DNA of 64,000 nucleotides from Myxococcales bacterium (GTDB lineage Bacteria; Myxococcota; Myxococcia; Myxococcales; JAJYLH01), in contig JAJYLH010000003.1 of the NCBI GenBank assembly GCA_021787845.1, positions 1 to 64,000 of the forward strand, read 5' to 3'. The notes under the pieces are model-generated. The model did no database searches, had not been told where the DNA came from, and saw nothing but the letters and a program-made list of their open reading frames with translations. The stretch's first letter is position 1. Every line of letters starts with the position of its first letter. The position numbers and the translations under genes are program-made. Below are positions 44,910-53,826 of the stretch, piece by piece.

Positions 44910-45692
44910 ATGGCCGCGACCCGGGCGCAGCTCTTCTGCGTCCCGAAGCGCGGGCTCGACCTCGCGCGGATGGAAGACGTCGCCTGGATGGGGGGCGGCA
45001 GCGCTTCCGATTTTCCGCGGCGCTTCGCCATTTCGGACGGAGCGACGGAAGCGATTTTCTCGCGCTTGTGGGCGACGACGCTGACCCGGGCGTTGGGGCG
45101 CGGCGAGCTGGACGATTTCTCGCCCCGCGCGCTCGAGCCGGCGCGGCGGATCTTCCGGTCGGCGGTGGCGGAGCGGCTTTCCAGGATGCGGGCGGGCGGC
45201 GGCGTGCCCTGGTACGTCGACGAGAAGCTCGTGCAGGGCAGCTTCGCGACGCTCCTGGGGCTCCGGCTGGAAGCGAAGGGCCGGTTCGAGGCGGTGGCGG
45301 TCGGCGACTCCTGCCTCGTTCAGGTCGATGCCGAGGGCCAGGTCCGCGCGCGCTTCCCGCTCGCGTCGCCGGACGAGTTCGGGACGCGCCCGGCGCTCGT
45401 CGGGAGCGATCCTGCGCGCGACGCGATGCTCGTCGGCGAGGTGCGGAGGTTTTCCGGGACCTTCGCGCGCGGCGACACCTTCTTCCTGATGACCGACGCG
45501 TTCGCCGCGTGGTTCTACGCCGGCGCCGATGCGCGCTGGCGGCCGTGGCTCGCGTTCGACGAGCTCGACCCGGCGCGCGCGGCGGACCGCGAGAAATTCA
45601 CCGAGCTCGTCGAGGTCTCTCGCGACGACGGCGAGATGCGCAACGACGACGTGCTCGTCTTGCGGGTGAGAGCGGGCGAATCGGCACGCTGA
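44910..45692 (+). CDS. PP2C-like phosphatase of the triad
   Basis: A 260-aa divergent PPM phosphatase: MEDVAWMGGGSASDFPRRFA then ISDGATEAIFS (the first Asp of DG), GSFATLLGLRLEAKGRFEAV, AVGDSCLVQVDAEGQVRAR (GDS), FLMTDAFAAWFYAG (T-D) and NDDVLVLRVRAG (DD). Its metal ligands are spaced as in PP2C, although it lacks the usual DGMGGH. It starts behind GGGGAGGAG. It should reverse phosphorylation made by the upstream kinase. Confidence 0.82.
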   Translation: MAATRAQLFCVPKRGLDLARMEDVAWMGGGSASDFPRRFAISDGATEAIFSRLWATTLTRALGRGELDDFSPRALEPARRIFRSAVAERLSRMRAGGGVPWYVDEKLVQGSFATLLGLRLEAKGRFEAVAVGDSCLVQVDAEGQVRARFPLASPDEFGTRPALVGSDPARDAMLVGEVRRFSGTFARGDTFFLMTDAFAAWFYAGADARWRPWLAFDELDPARAADREKFTELVEVSRDDGEMRNDDVLVLRVRAGESAR

Positions 45693-45734
45693 TCGCGGCA
45701 CAGCCGTGCCCGCGGCGGCCGGCTCGTCCCGCGT

Positions 45735-45763
45735 TTGACAGGTCTCGGCGTCGCACGGTAGCG
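45735..45763 (+). promoter_or_regulatory. Probable promoter of bioBF
   Basis: TTGACA (45735-45740) followed at 17 bp by the weak -10 GTAGCG (45758-45763). The first 12 bases resemble the isc promoter (TTGACAGGTNTCG). No BirA-type palindrome was recognised. Confidence 0.45.
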
Positions 45764-45800
45764 ATGCGCGCCATGAGCTCGCTCTGAGGAGCCGCTGCCG

Positions 45801-46790
45801 ATGCCCGATTCCAAGCCCGCCGATGCGCTCGACCTCCGTCACGACTGGACGCGCGCCAAGGCGCGGGAAATCCACGACCTGCCGCTCATCGAGCTCGTGC
45901 ATCGCGCGCAGACCGTGCACCGGGCGGCGTTCGGCGACTCGCAGATTCAGCTCTGCTCGCTCCTGTCGGTGAAGACCGGCGGGTGCGCGGAGGACTGCGG
46001 CTACTGCCCGCAATCGTCGCACCACCACACGAAGGTCAAGCCGGAGGCGCTGCTCGATCCGCGGACGGTCCTCGCCGAGGCGAAGGCGGCGAAGGAGAAA
46101 GGCGCGACGCGGTTCTGCATGGGTGCCGCCTGGCGGGAGCCGAAGGACGGGAGCGCTTTCGAGCAGGTGCTGGAGATGGTCCGCGGCGTCAAGGCGCTGG
46201 GGCTCGAAACGTGCTGCACGCTCGGAATGCTGACCGACGACCAGGCTCGGCGGCTGAAGGACGCGGGTCTCACGGCGTACAACCACAATCTCGACACCTC
46301 GCCGGAGTTCTACCGCCAGGTGGTGACGACCCGCGCGTACGAGGATCGGCTGCGCACGCTCGAACGGGTGCGCGGCGCGGGCATCGAGGTCTGCTCCGGC
46401 GGCATCGTGGGGATGGGCGAGTCGGTCGACGATCGCTGCGGGCTGCTCGTGCAACTGGCGCGACAGTTTCCGCATCCGGAATCGGTTCCGGTGAACATGC
46501 TGGTGCCGGTGGAGGGAACGCCTCTGGGAGGGCTGCCGCCCCCCGACACCGTTTCCGTGGTCCGGGTCATCGCGACCGCGAGAATCCTGATGCCGCGCTC
46601 GCGGGTGCGCCTCTCCGCGGGTCGGCTCGCGATGAGTGAGGAAGCGCAGTTGCTCTGCTTTTTGGCCGGTGCGAACTCGATATTCTTCGGCGACAGGTTG
46701 CTGACGACCGGCAACCCGTCGTACGAGCAGGACCTCGCGATGCTCGAACGCGCGGGGCTGATGCCCGTCGCGAGGGAGGCGGTGGGATGA
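45801..46790 (+). CDS. bioB: Biotin synthase BioB
   Basis: A 329-aa radical-SAM enzyme converting dethiobiotin to biotin. Cluster motif [19 protein letters not shown] (CxxxCxxC), then [47 protein letters not shown] and [12 protein letters not shown]; the [2Fe-2S] ligand Cys residues and Arg (VRLSAGR) are present. It overlaps bioF by ATGA. No bioA or bioD gene is in this window. Confidence 0.97.
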   Translation: MPDSKPADALDLRHDWTRAKAREIHDLPLIELVHRAQTVHRAAFGDSQIQLCSLLSVKTGGCAEDCGYCPQSSHHHTKVKPEALLDPRTVLAEAKAAKEKGATRFCMGAAWREPKDGSAFEQVLEMVRGVKALGLETCCTLGMLTDDQARRLKDAGLTAYNHNLDTSPEFYRQVVTTRAYEDRLRTLERVRGAGIEVCSGGIVGMGESVDDRCGLLVQLARQFPHPESVPVNMLVPVEGTPLGGLPPPDTVSVVRVIATARILMPRSRVRLSAGRLAMSEEAQLLCFLAGANSIFFGDRLLTTGNPSYEQDLAMLERAGLMPVAREAVG

Positions 46791-47974
46791 TCGTGCCGGC
46801 GAACAAGTGGGCCACCGAGGAGCTGGAGAATCTCGAGGCGGCCGGGTTGATTCGGACGCTCGAGCCGCTCGATTCGCCGCAGGGCGCGGAGGTTCGCGTC
46901 GGCGGCGAGGAGCTCGTCAACTTCTCGTCGAACGACTACCTCGGGCTCGCGCAGAATTTCGAGCTCGTCCGGGCGGCGACCGACGCGATGGAGCGGTTCG
47001 GCTTCGGCGCGGGCGCGTCGCGGCTGGTCACCGGCGACACCCGCGCGCATGCGGAGCTGGAGACCGCTCTCGCTCAGCTTTTCGACTCGCCGGCGCTGAT
47101 TTTCAACACGGGCTACGCGGCGAATGCCGGCATCCTGTCGACCCTGGCCAGGCGCGGGGACGCGATCTTCTCGGACGCGCTCAACCACGCCTCGCTGATC
47201 GACGGGGCGCGGCTCTCGCGCGCAAGCATCGAGGTCTATCCGCACCGCGACGCGAACGCGCTCGATCGGCTCCTCGCGGGCTCGAAGGCGCGGCGGAAGA
47301 TCGTCTGCACCGACGCGGTCTTCTCGATGGACGGGGACGTCGCGCCGATTTCCGCGCTGCTCGCGGTGTGCGAACGGAACGGGGCGGCGCTCTTGGTGGA
47401 CGAAGCGCATGCGTTCGGCGTCTTCGGTCCTGCCGGGCGTGGCGTGTGCGAGATGGTCGGGGTCGCGTCCAAAGTCGACGTGCGGATGTTCACGCTCGGC
47501 AAGGCGGCGGGAAGTTTCGGCGCGTTCGCGGTCGCGTCGGAGCCGGTGATCGGGTGGCTCCGGCAGCGGGCGCGGTCGATGGTCTACTCGACGGCGCTGC
47601 CGCCCGGCGTCTTGGCGGCGTCGCGGGCGGCGGTCGCGCTTCTCGCGGCGGCGAACGACCGGCGCGCGCAGCTCTGGCGGCTGACCGAGCGGCTCGCGGC
47701 GGGCCTACGCGCGCTGGGCCTCGAAGCCCAGGACCATTCGCCGATTTTCCCCATCGTGCTGGGAGCTCCCGAACGCGCGCTGGAGGTTTCGGCCGAGCTG
47801 CGCGCGCGCGGCCTGCTCGTCAAGGCGATTCGCCCGCCCACCGTGCCCGAGGGAACGAGCCGCCTGCGCGTCGCGCTCTCCGCCGCGCACACCGACGAGC
47901 ACCTCGCGCGGCTCCTCGCGGCGCTCCGGGAAATCGGCGTCGGCCCAGGTGACGGCGTTCCCGCCTCGGACTGA
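46787..47974 (+). CDS. bioF: 8-amino-7-oxononanoate synthase BioF
   Basis: A 395-aa PLP enzyme of the alpha-oxoamine synthase family: [78 protein letters not shown], the PLP Lys in [14 protein letters not shown], and [20 protein letters not shown]. It joins pimeloyl-CoA/ACP and alanine. It overlaps bioB by four bases. Its stop codon touches a 9-bp palindromic repeat array. Confidence 0.95.
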   Translation: MIVPANKWATEELENLEAAGLIRTLEPLDSPQGAEVRVGGEELVNFSSNDYLGLAQNFELVRAATDAMERFGFGAGASRLVTGDTRAHAELETALAQLFDSPALIFNTGYAANAGILSTLARRGDAIFSDALNHASLIDGARLSRASIEVYPHRDANALDRLLAGSKARRKIVCTDAVFSMDGDVAPISALLAVCERNGAALLVDEAHAFGVFGPAGRGVCEMVGVASKVDVRMFTLGKAAGSFGAFAVASEPVIGWLRQRARSMVYSTALPPGVLAASRAAVALLAAANDRRAQLWRLTERLAAGLRALGLEAQDHSPIFPIVLGAPERALEVSAELRARGLLVKAIRPPTVPEGTSRLRVALSAAHTDEHLARLLAALREIGVGPGDGVPASD

Positions 47975-48014
47975 TCAGACCGATCGGTCCGATCGGTCCG
48001 ATCGGTCTGATCGA
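47971..48014. repeat. 9-bp-unit palindromic array, copy 2
   Basis: TGATCAGACCGATCGG pairs with CCGATCGGTCTGATCG around about 10 nt of further units. It starts within the bioF stop codon and separates convergent genes; it may serve as a bidirectional terminator. Confidence 0.8.
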
Positions 48015-48049
48015 CTTCGCGCGGCCGGTCGGGTAAATCCGCGAACGCT

Positions 48050-49027
48050 TCAACGCACGCAGCGGATGTATTCGACGTCGACGACGTCGTTGACGTTGCT
48101 GTCGCCCTCGCTGAAGAGGATCGCCCAGGCGTTGCCGGGGAAGAGGTCGTAGGCGGTGGAGGTCCAGAACCAGTCGGCGGGGGTGCCGGGGAACGCCGCG
48201 TGGTTGATCGTCGGCTCGCCGGCCGAGATGTCGACGAGGCTCATCAGCTCGTCCTTCGTCGGCACTCGCCAGCCGCCGCCCGCGAGAGTCAGGCCCGCGC
48301 AGTAGTCCGCCGCGTCGTTCCACGCGCGCTTCGCGGTCGCCTGCCGCTGCCAGGTGAGGCTGGTCTTCTCGTCGCGCACGGTCTCGCCGACGAGGTCGAA
48401 GCGCCCGGCGATGGTCTCGTTCGCCGGCGCGGTCGCGACGGTCGCGGTCGCGTTCGCCGCGGGCGCGGGCGCAGCGGTCGTGCTCGGCGGGAGCGCTGCC
48501 GCGGTCGTCGCGGGTTTCGGCGCCGGGCTCTGGCCGGTGAACCCCGCGCGCGCGAAAAACTTCGGCGCCTCGTTCTGAATCGCGCTGCGCAGCTCGAGCG
48601 TCGTCTTCCCCGCCACCGACATCGACGCGAGGATGCGCCCGGACTTGGTGTCCATCAGCCGAATCGACGCGGTGTAGGTGCCATCGACGAGCTCGACGGC
48701 GCCACCGATGAACCGCCCGACCTCGAGCTGCCGCGCCATTTCGAGATGGCACGACGACTCGGTGCACTTGGTCGGGTCGATGCCGTTGCCTTCGAGCAGC
48801 GCGATGGTGTTGTCGCCGGTGAGGACCGTCCAGCCGGCGAGCGCGTTCGAGGCCTCGTCGCGCAGGACCTCTTCCAGCGCGACGCGGTCGGCTTTCGTCA
48901 TGTGCCCGCCGGTGTTGGTCACGTCGAGTGGCAGAACCGCGAGGAGATTCTCGACCGCCCGCGCCCGCGGCGCGAAGAGCATCGCGCCGAGCAGAAGCGT
49001 CGCCGCCCAGATCCGAAATGCCGCCAT
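48050..49027 (-). CDS. Secreted protein with C-terminal DUF1566 domain
   Basis: A 325-aa protein. Signal peptide MAAFRIWAATLLLGAMLFAP is followed by a domain of about 130 residues (NLLAVLPLDVTNTGGHMTKA; VLTGDNTIALLEGNGIDPTK; RFIGGAVELVDGTYTASIRL) like the lipoprotein/CsgG-type nucleotide-like folds common in Myxococcota, an Ala/Pro/Thr linker, and a DUF1566 (Lcl C-terminal) domain: VRDEKTSLTWQRQATAKRAW, GGGWRVPTKDELMSLVDISA and WFWTSTAYD. It is secreted or periplasmic; function unknown. Confidence 0.75.
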   Translation of the reverse strand: MAAFRIWAATLLLGAMLFAPRARAVENLLAVLPLDVTNTGGHMTKADRVALEEVLRDEASNALAGWTVLTGDNTIALLEGNGIDPTKCTESSCHLEMARQLEVGRFIGGAVELVDGTYTASIRLMDTKSGRILASMSVAGKTTLELRSAIQNEAPKFFARAGFTGQSPAPKPATTAAALPPSTTAAPAPAANATATVATAPANETIAGRFDLVGETVRDEKTSLTWQRQATAKRAWNDAADYCAGLTLAGGGWRVPTKDELMSLVDISAGEPTINHAAFPGTPADWFWTSTAYDLFPGNAWAILFSEGDSNVNDVVDVEYIRCVR

Positions 49028-49681
49028 CGACGTCCGACCTCCGACGCCTGCGGTCTAGCATCCGGCGGCGCCGGGCGACAAGCTCGCGGGCGCCGGCATT
49101 TCCAGCCCGGTCGCCTCCGCCCGCGGGAGGCCGCGGGAGTTTCGCCGGCGCCGCGATGCGATTTTTCGCCGCCGCGGGCGTTTTCCGCCGGCGATCTCGC
49201 GGTTTTTTCCGAGCCCGCGCGTTTTCTTCGGCGTCGCGTCCGTGATCCCCGGGTCGCGGGAGTTCCCTTCGAGGCTCGCTCCGAGAGATTTTCGCGGCTT
49301 CCGATTCTTTCGCGAGCCAGGTGAAAAAATCTGCTCGTTTCCAATTTCTTCGGGGTGACTTCCGAAAAAATCTGTCAGTTGGTAAATATTTCGAGGCGAC
49401 TTCCGAAAAGAAGTGTCAAGTATCCAATTTCTCGCGCGGCGGGGGCGAAGACCGAGTGTCGGCCATCCATTTTCTCCCGCGCCGGGAGAAATCGACCGCC
49501 GTCGAGGGAAAACAGCGCCCGACACGCCGAAAACCAGGCCATCCGAGGTGAATTCCCCGGCCCCCGGGAGAGCTCGCGGCGTGCCGGGGCGGCTGCCCGG
49601 GGTCGCCGATCGTTTTCCGCGTCGCGGAGGGCAAGAGCGCTGGCGTAACCCGCGGGATGTGTGGTCGGTTTCGGGGGCATA
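49028..49681. repeat. Long non-coding stretch with degenerate 41-bp tandem array (49283-49488)
   Basis: Between the DUF1566 gene and the IR-bounded repeat unit there is no gene with coding character, though several frames stay open. From 49283 four to five copies of a 41-42-bp unit run in tandem (starts at about 49283, 49323, 49364, 49405 and 49447). Each starts GAAAA and has a TCCAATTTC-like centre, and two end in GACTTCC. The stretch is much richer in A and T runs than the surroundings. No promoter, sRNA or CRISPR structure was recognised. Confidence 0.6.
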
Positions 49682-50017
49682 GTAGGATGGACGGTCCGGT
49701 CGCCTCCTGGACTTGCGATGCGCTGGAACGATCCACGCGACCGGCCGTCCGTCGTTCCAGAGCGATCGCTACGGGGACGACGGACAGCTCTGGGATGTCG
49801 GACGGCTCTGGCTCTGGAATGTCGGACGGCTCTGGCTCTGGGATGTCGGACGGCTCTGGCTCTGGGATGTCGGACGGCTCTGGCTCTGGAATGTCGGACG
49901 GCTCTGGCTCTGGAATGTCGGACGGCTCTGGCTCTGGAATGTCGGACGGCTCTGGCTCTGGAATGTCGGACGGCCGTTCACCCGCCTAACGGCGTGCGAC
50001 CGGACCGTCCAACCTAC
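49682..50017. mobile_element. 336-bp inverted-repeat-bounded unit with seven 24-bp repeats
   Basis: Ends 49682-49703 (GTAGGATGGACGGTCCGGT...) and 49996-50017 are inverted copies, 21 of 22 bases matching. Inside, 24-bp units run head to tail seven times (49800-49967), differing only by A or G at one position, preceded by an 18-bp partial copy. Frame 3 would encode MSDGSGSG seven times, but there is no RBS. The form is of a non-autonomous MITE- or REP-type unit; ends share GTAGGATGG with the REP-like pairs at 5543 and 23655. Confidence 0.75.
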
Positions 50018-50063
50018 TGGCCTCGACAGAACCACAAGGCTTCTGGCGCGCTACACCAGCGTC

Positions 50064-50522
50064 TCACGCGGTTTCGGGCGGAGGGCTTTCGGTCGGCCGG
50101 TGGATCTCGTAGCGATGCGTGAGCTTGACGGTGGGCTTGAGCATCGCGGAGATGGAGCAGTAGCGGTCCTGGGAGAGCTCGATGGCGCGTTCGACCTGCT
50201 TGACCGGCACGTCGCCGTAGAAGTGGTAGACGATTTCGATTTCCGTGAAGACCTTCGGGTGCTCGGTCGCGCGCACGCCGCGGGTCTGCATCCGGAAGTC
50301 GGTCAGGGGGGCGCGCATCTTGTGGAGGATGCTGACGACGTCCATCCCGGTGCAGCCGGCGAGGGACATCAGGAGCATTTCCATCGGCCGGGTGCCGGCG
50401 CCGAAACCCTGGAAGTCCGCCGGGCCGTCCATCGCCACCCAGTGGTTCGAGCCCGCCCGCGCGGCGAAAGCGAGCCCCTCGATCTGCCTGAGCTCGATGC
50501 TCAGCTCATGTTCGTCGGCCAT
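50064..50522 (-). CDS. OsmC family protein
   Basis: A 152-aa protein with ATG 50522. The OsmC/Ohr fold is shown by MEMLLMSLAGCTGMDVVSIL (the Cys of LAGC), the second Cys in LSQDRYCSISAMLKPTVKLT, and the N-terminal half AADFQG-like GPADFQGFGAGTRP. Two conserved Cys make it a likely hydroperoxide reductase, of the OsmC-like (YhfA) subgroup. It is the last gene before the repeat-rich region. Confidence 0.88.
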   Translation of the reverse strand: MADEHELSIELRQIEGLAFAARAGSNHWVAMDGPADFQGFGAGTRPMEMLLMSLAGCTGMDVVSILHKMRAPLTDFRMQTRGVRATEHPKVFTEIEIVYHFYGDVPVKQVERAIELSQDRYCSISAMLKPTVKLTHRYEIHRPTESPPPETA

Positions 50523-50630
50523 GGTCTTCGTCTCCTTGGGTGCGCGTCCGGTTCCGGCGCGGGACGCTCGACGCCGCGCCACGCCGACCGTTGGACCCGC
50601 GAGCGCCGCGGGGGATTCGCCCGGGGCAGA

Positions 50631-50676
50631 CCGACGATCGGACCGATCGGTCCGATCCGACCGATCGGTCTGATGG
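50631..50676. repeat. 9-bp-unit palindromic array, copy 3
   Basis: CGATCGGACCGATCGG faces CCGATCGGTCTGATGG (two mismatches in the stem) across CCGATCCGA-type units. It lies between two minus-strand genes, upstream of osmC. Confidence 0.75.
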
Positions 50677-50752
50677 CGCCGGGGAACCGTAGGGCGGGGG
50701 CTCGTCCCCGCCGGTGACTCGCGCCGTGAATCCGGCGGGGGGTGAGGTCGCC

Positions 50753-53422
50753 CTACTTCTCGAACGCTCTCGCGAGGACGTGGCCGCCAGTGGCGCCGGT
50801 GGGAATCGGGATGGTCTCGCCCGCCTGGTACGTCCCGTTGCTCGCCCAGGTGCCCTCGACGAAGTCGGTGGTGGTCGACCAGTCGAGCGCGAAGAACACC
50901 GTCGCGGGAATGTCCGCCGGCTCCGCGGGCTCGCCGGTGACGCGGCCCTTCTCCACCTCCGGGCCGGCGACGATCAGCGGCACGTGCATCGACGACTCGG
51001 GGCCGTAGAAGTCGCCGCCCGGGTCGTCGACGTCGGTCGCGCCGCGTGAGGTGACGATGAAGAGCGCCTTGGGCGCGACCGCCTGGAGCGCGTGGACGTC
51101 GGCGTCGAGCGCCTCGAGCTCCGCGAGCGCCGCCGCGGAATCGCGGTCCTTCGTCCGCTTTCCGCCGAGGCCGACGTAGGCGACCGCCTTCGCGTTCTTC
51201 GAGAAGAAGCTCTTGAGCTCCGCCGCCCCGTTGCTCGCCGCGGTCTCGGTGGTGACGGCCGAGTCCGCCGCGAAGTGGGCGAGAGCGCTCGGGGTCTCCT
51301 CGATGTCCGCCGCCGGGATGCCGACCTTCGCCGCCGCCGAGAGCAGCGACTGGCCGCCGAAGTCGTCGGTCGACCGCCACCGCGCGAGCGCCGCCGGGTT
51401 CGCGGGGGTCCCGAGCGGCGCGTGCGGCTCGAAGAGGAGCCCTTCGCCCGGAGGCGCGGTCTGCGCGGGGTCGCTGTCGACCTCCGGGACCCACGCGCCC
51501 GCCGCGTCTGTGACCGGCGCGCCGCCGGCGAGGATTTCGTACTGGGTCTCCGCCCACGACCGCGAGCGCGTCCACATGTTCTCGAAAGCGGTGCCGCTCT
51601 TCGCGAGAGCCACCAGGTTCGGCGCCGCCGCCATCGTCTTCTTGTCGGTCATCAGCTCGTCCGCGTAGACGCCCGCGAGGTCGACGATGACCACCTGCTG
51701 CACCGACGGCGGCGCGGGGAGCGGTTTGCCGTAGCCCGAGTCGTCGAGAATCGTGTCGCGCAGGGCATCGAGCTGGTCGCTCGTCGAGCTCGAGAGGTTC
51801 GACGGCTGCGGCAGCGCTTCGCCCGGGTCGCCCTTGAGCGCCGCGAGGATCGGCGCGCCCTCGGCGGTGGGAATCGTGAGGCCGAGGATCTTCATCGCGG
51901 TCGGCGCCACGTCCGGATGGTTCACCGGGTGCGGGAGGTACACGCCCTCCTTGAACGCCGGGCCCCACAGGATGAGCGGCACGTACAGCTCGTCGACGGA
52001 GAGCCCGCCGTGCCGGCCGTACGGATACGGGTGGATGGTGGTGTCGAACGGCCCCGGCTCGCTCGTCTTGTCGACGCTGTTGAGCGTCCAGCCGTCCTTG
52101 GGGAAGACGATGATGTCCGCCTGATGCGACGCCTCGATGCGGTAATCGTGGAACCGCCGCGTGTGGTCGTAGCCGTCCCAGGTCATCGTCCGCGAGATGT
52201 CGACGCCCTGCATCGAACCTTCCTGGATCATGTCGACGAGGCCGTGGACGATTTTCTCCTGCGCCTCGGCTCCTCGAGCGGTGCCGGCGTCCTTGACGTA
52301 GGCGTAGATGAGCGCGTCGCCGTCCTCGTTCACCAACCGGTAGTCGGTCGGGCCGACACCGTGAGCGGCGCCTTCGGTCTTCACGAGCTGGTAGAGCTGA
52401 CCGCCGTTCGCGTCGTCGGGATAGGTGCCGAGCGCCGCCTGTTTCGTCGTGTCGACCTTGCCCTGGTCGAGCGTGAACATGATGTTCACCTGCCCCGCCT
52501 CGGGCGACTGGGCGATGGCCTTCAAGAGGTCGCCGACCGCGTCGTCGTAATCGGCGACCACCTTCGCGACTTGCGTGCCGTCCGCGCCGTATTCGCTCGT
52601 CGGGTCGCCGTCCAGCGCGAGGAAGTCCCAGACGAACATGTAGCGGGGGGGCTTCTGCCCGGCGGCAGCGGCCTTCCACACCTCGGCGGCGTCGCGGATG
52701 GTGAAGTGCTCGGTCGTTTCGTCCGCCGACCCGGCGTACGTGGCCTTGGTCGTCCACGGGCCCTGCATGGTGGTGGAGTGGTCGATCGTCGCCGGCGTGT
52801 CTCCGGGGCCGTCGAGGATGAAGTGCTGGTCGATGTACGGCTGCGGGTACTTGAAGATGCCGCTCACGACGCCGTCGACGGTTTGCGCGTCGGCCTGGAT
52901 GCCCATCAGCGACTCGTTGAGGAGCGCGAGGTGCGACACGTCCGCGCCGATGTCCCAGATCGGGAACTGGCCGACGTAGGTGGTCGGCAACTTCGCCGCC
53001 GCCGCGGTGGTCCAGACGTTGTCCACGTGGTGCTTCGCCGCCGGGTTGAGAGGGTTGTCGGGGTACTCGCAGTAGTCGCCGACCGGCAGGCCGGGGAAGT
53101 CGATGTCCGGCGCGAAGTCGTGGGCGTAGTTCTGGCGGTCGAGCGGGCCGTTGGCCGCGACGTCGTGGCCGTCGGGGTAGTTCCCGGTGATGAGCGCCAT
53201 GTTGTTGTGGTTCGAGTGCGTCGGCAGCGCGGTCCGGGAATAGGCGAGCGTGCCCTCGTGGATCATCTTCTTCAGGTTCGGCGCGTTCGCCTGCCAGAGC
53301 GCCTTGAGCCCGTGGTCGTCGATGTCGATCTCGATGACGTAGGGCGTGGTCGACTTCTTCGTCGACGACGGTCCGCACGCGGCGGCGAAGAGGACGAAGA
53401 CGAGCGGGAAGAAACGGCGCAT
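50753..53422 (-). CDS. Lipoprotein with two tandem alkaline-phosphatase-like phosphodiesterase domains
   Basis: An 889-aa protein with ATG 53422 and lipobox LFAAAC. Domain 1 (about 25-540): IEIDIDDHGLKALWQANAPN, TALPTHSNHNNMALITGNYP (where the nucleophile Thr would lie in a T-[HS]-S-N pattern), DFLALDGDPTSEYGADGTQV and HGGLSVDELYVPLILWGP. Domain 2 (about 570-870): VVIVDLAGVYADELMTDKKT, RSRSWAETQYEILAGGAP and STRGATDVDDPGGDFYGPES with HVPLIVAGPEV. Both resemble type I phosphodiesterases; the catalytic metal set in domain 2 seems incomplete. Two domains in one chain is unusual. It is anchored at the membrane, periplasmic or at the surface. Confidence 0.78.
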   Translation of the reverse strand: MRRFFPLVFVLFAAACGPSSTKKSTTPYVIEIDIDDHGLKALWQANAPNLKKMIHEGTLAYSRTALPTHSNHNNMALITGNYPDGHDVAANGPLDRQNYAHDFAPDIDFPGLPVGDYCEYPDNPLNPAAKHHVDNVWTTAAAAKLPTTYVGQFPIWDIGADVSHLALLNESLMGIQADAQTVDGVVSGIFKYPQPYIDQHFILDGPGDTPATIDHSTTMQGPWTTKATYAGSADETTEHFTIRDAAEVWKAAAAGQKPPRYMFVWDFLALDGDPTSEYGADGTQVAKVVADYDDAVGDLLKAIAQSPEAGQVNIMFTLDQGKVDTTKQAALGTYPDDANGGQLYQLVKTEGAAHGVGPTDYRLVNEDGDALIYAYVKDAGTARGAEAQEKIVHGLVDMIQEGSMQGVDISRTMTWDGYDHTRRFHDYRIEASHQADIIVFPKDGWTLNSVDKTSEPGPFDTTIHPYPYGRHGGLSVDELYVPLILWGPAFKEGVYLPHPVNHPDVAPTAMKILGLTIPTAEGAPILAALKGDPGEALPQPSNLSSSTSDQLDALRDTILDDSGYGKPLPAPPSVQQVVIVDLAGVYADELMTDKKTMAAAPNLVALAKSGTAFENMWTRSRSWAETQYEILAGGAPVTDAAGAWVPEVDSDPAQTAPPGEGLLFEPHAPLGTPANPAALARWRSTDDFGGQSLLSAAAKVGIPAADIEETPSALAHFAADSAVTTETAASNGAAELKSFFSKNAKAVAYVGLGGKRTKDRDSAAALAELEALDADVHALQAVAPKALFIVTSRGATDVDDPGGDFYGPESSMHVPLIVAGPEVEKGRVTGEPAEPADIPATVFFALDWSTTTDFVEGTWASNGTYQAGETIPIPTGATGGHVLARAFEK

Positions 53423-53553
53423 CCGACGGGCCTCCGAAAAAGACGCGCGAGTATCGCCCAAGTCGGGCGTCGAGTGCAGGGCCGGCCGGTGAGAAGCGCG
53501 GTGCGGAGGCGCTTTCGCTCGAGACAGCCGCTTTCGCTTGCGCGACCGCCCGT

Positions 53554-53603
53554 CATCGGACCGATCGGTCGGATCGGTCCGATCGGTCCGATCGGTCCGA
53601 TGG
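53554..53603. repeat. 9-bp-unit palindromic array, copy 4
   Basis: CATCGGACCGATCGG pairs perfectly with CCGATCGGTCCGATG (15 bp) around two more CGATCGGTC-type units. It lies in the 404-bp divergent gap upstream of lon, an odd place for a terminator. Confidence 0.8.
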
Positions 53604-53826
53604 CATGCGACGCGCGTCCCCACCCTTCGCGAAAGCCGGCCGCGTCGCGTTCGGGCTGGCGTCCGCTGGCTCGGGGGTTTACACGTCGGGCAGGCGGGGC
53701 TCATCGTCGAGTGGGGGCGAATGAGTTCGGCGCTCCGCTGTTCTTCTGGTACGGCGCGGGGCCGATTTTGCTAGCCTCGGTCGTTCGGGTCGCCGCCGAA
53801 GCCAAAGGCGGCCGTTGGGGTTTCCG

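Noticed and set aside
49283-49488. CRISPR array
   Set aside because: Whole 41-bp units diverge together; there is no pattern of constant repeats with variable spacers and no cas gene in the window.
49657-49989. Open frame encoding MSDGSGSG repeated seven times as a real protein
   Set aside because: It lies inside the inverted-repeat-bounded unit, the unit length (24 bp) keeps any frame open, there is no ribosome-binding site and other frames are open too.
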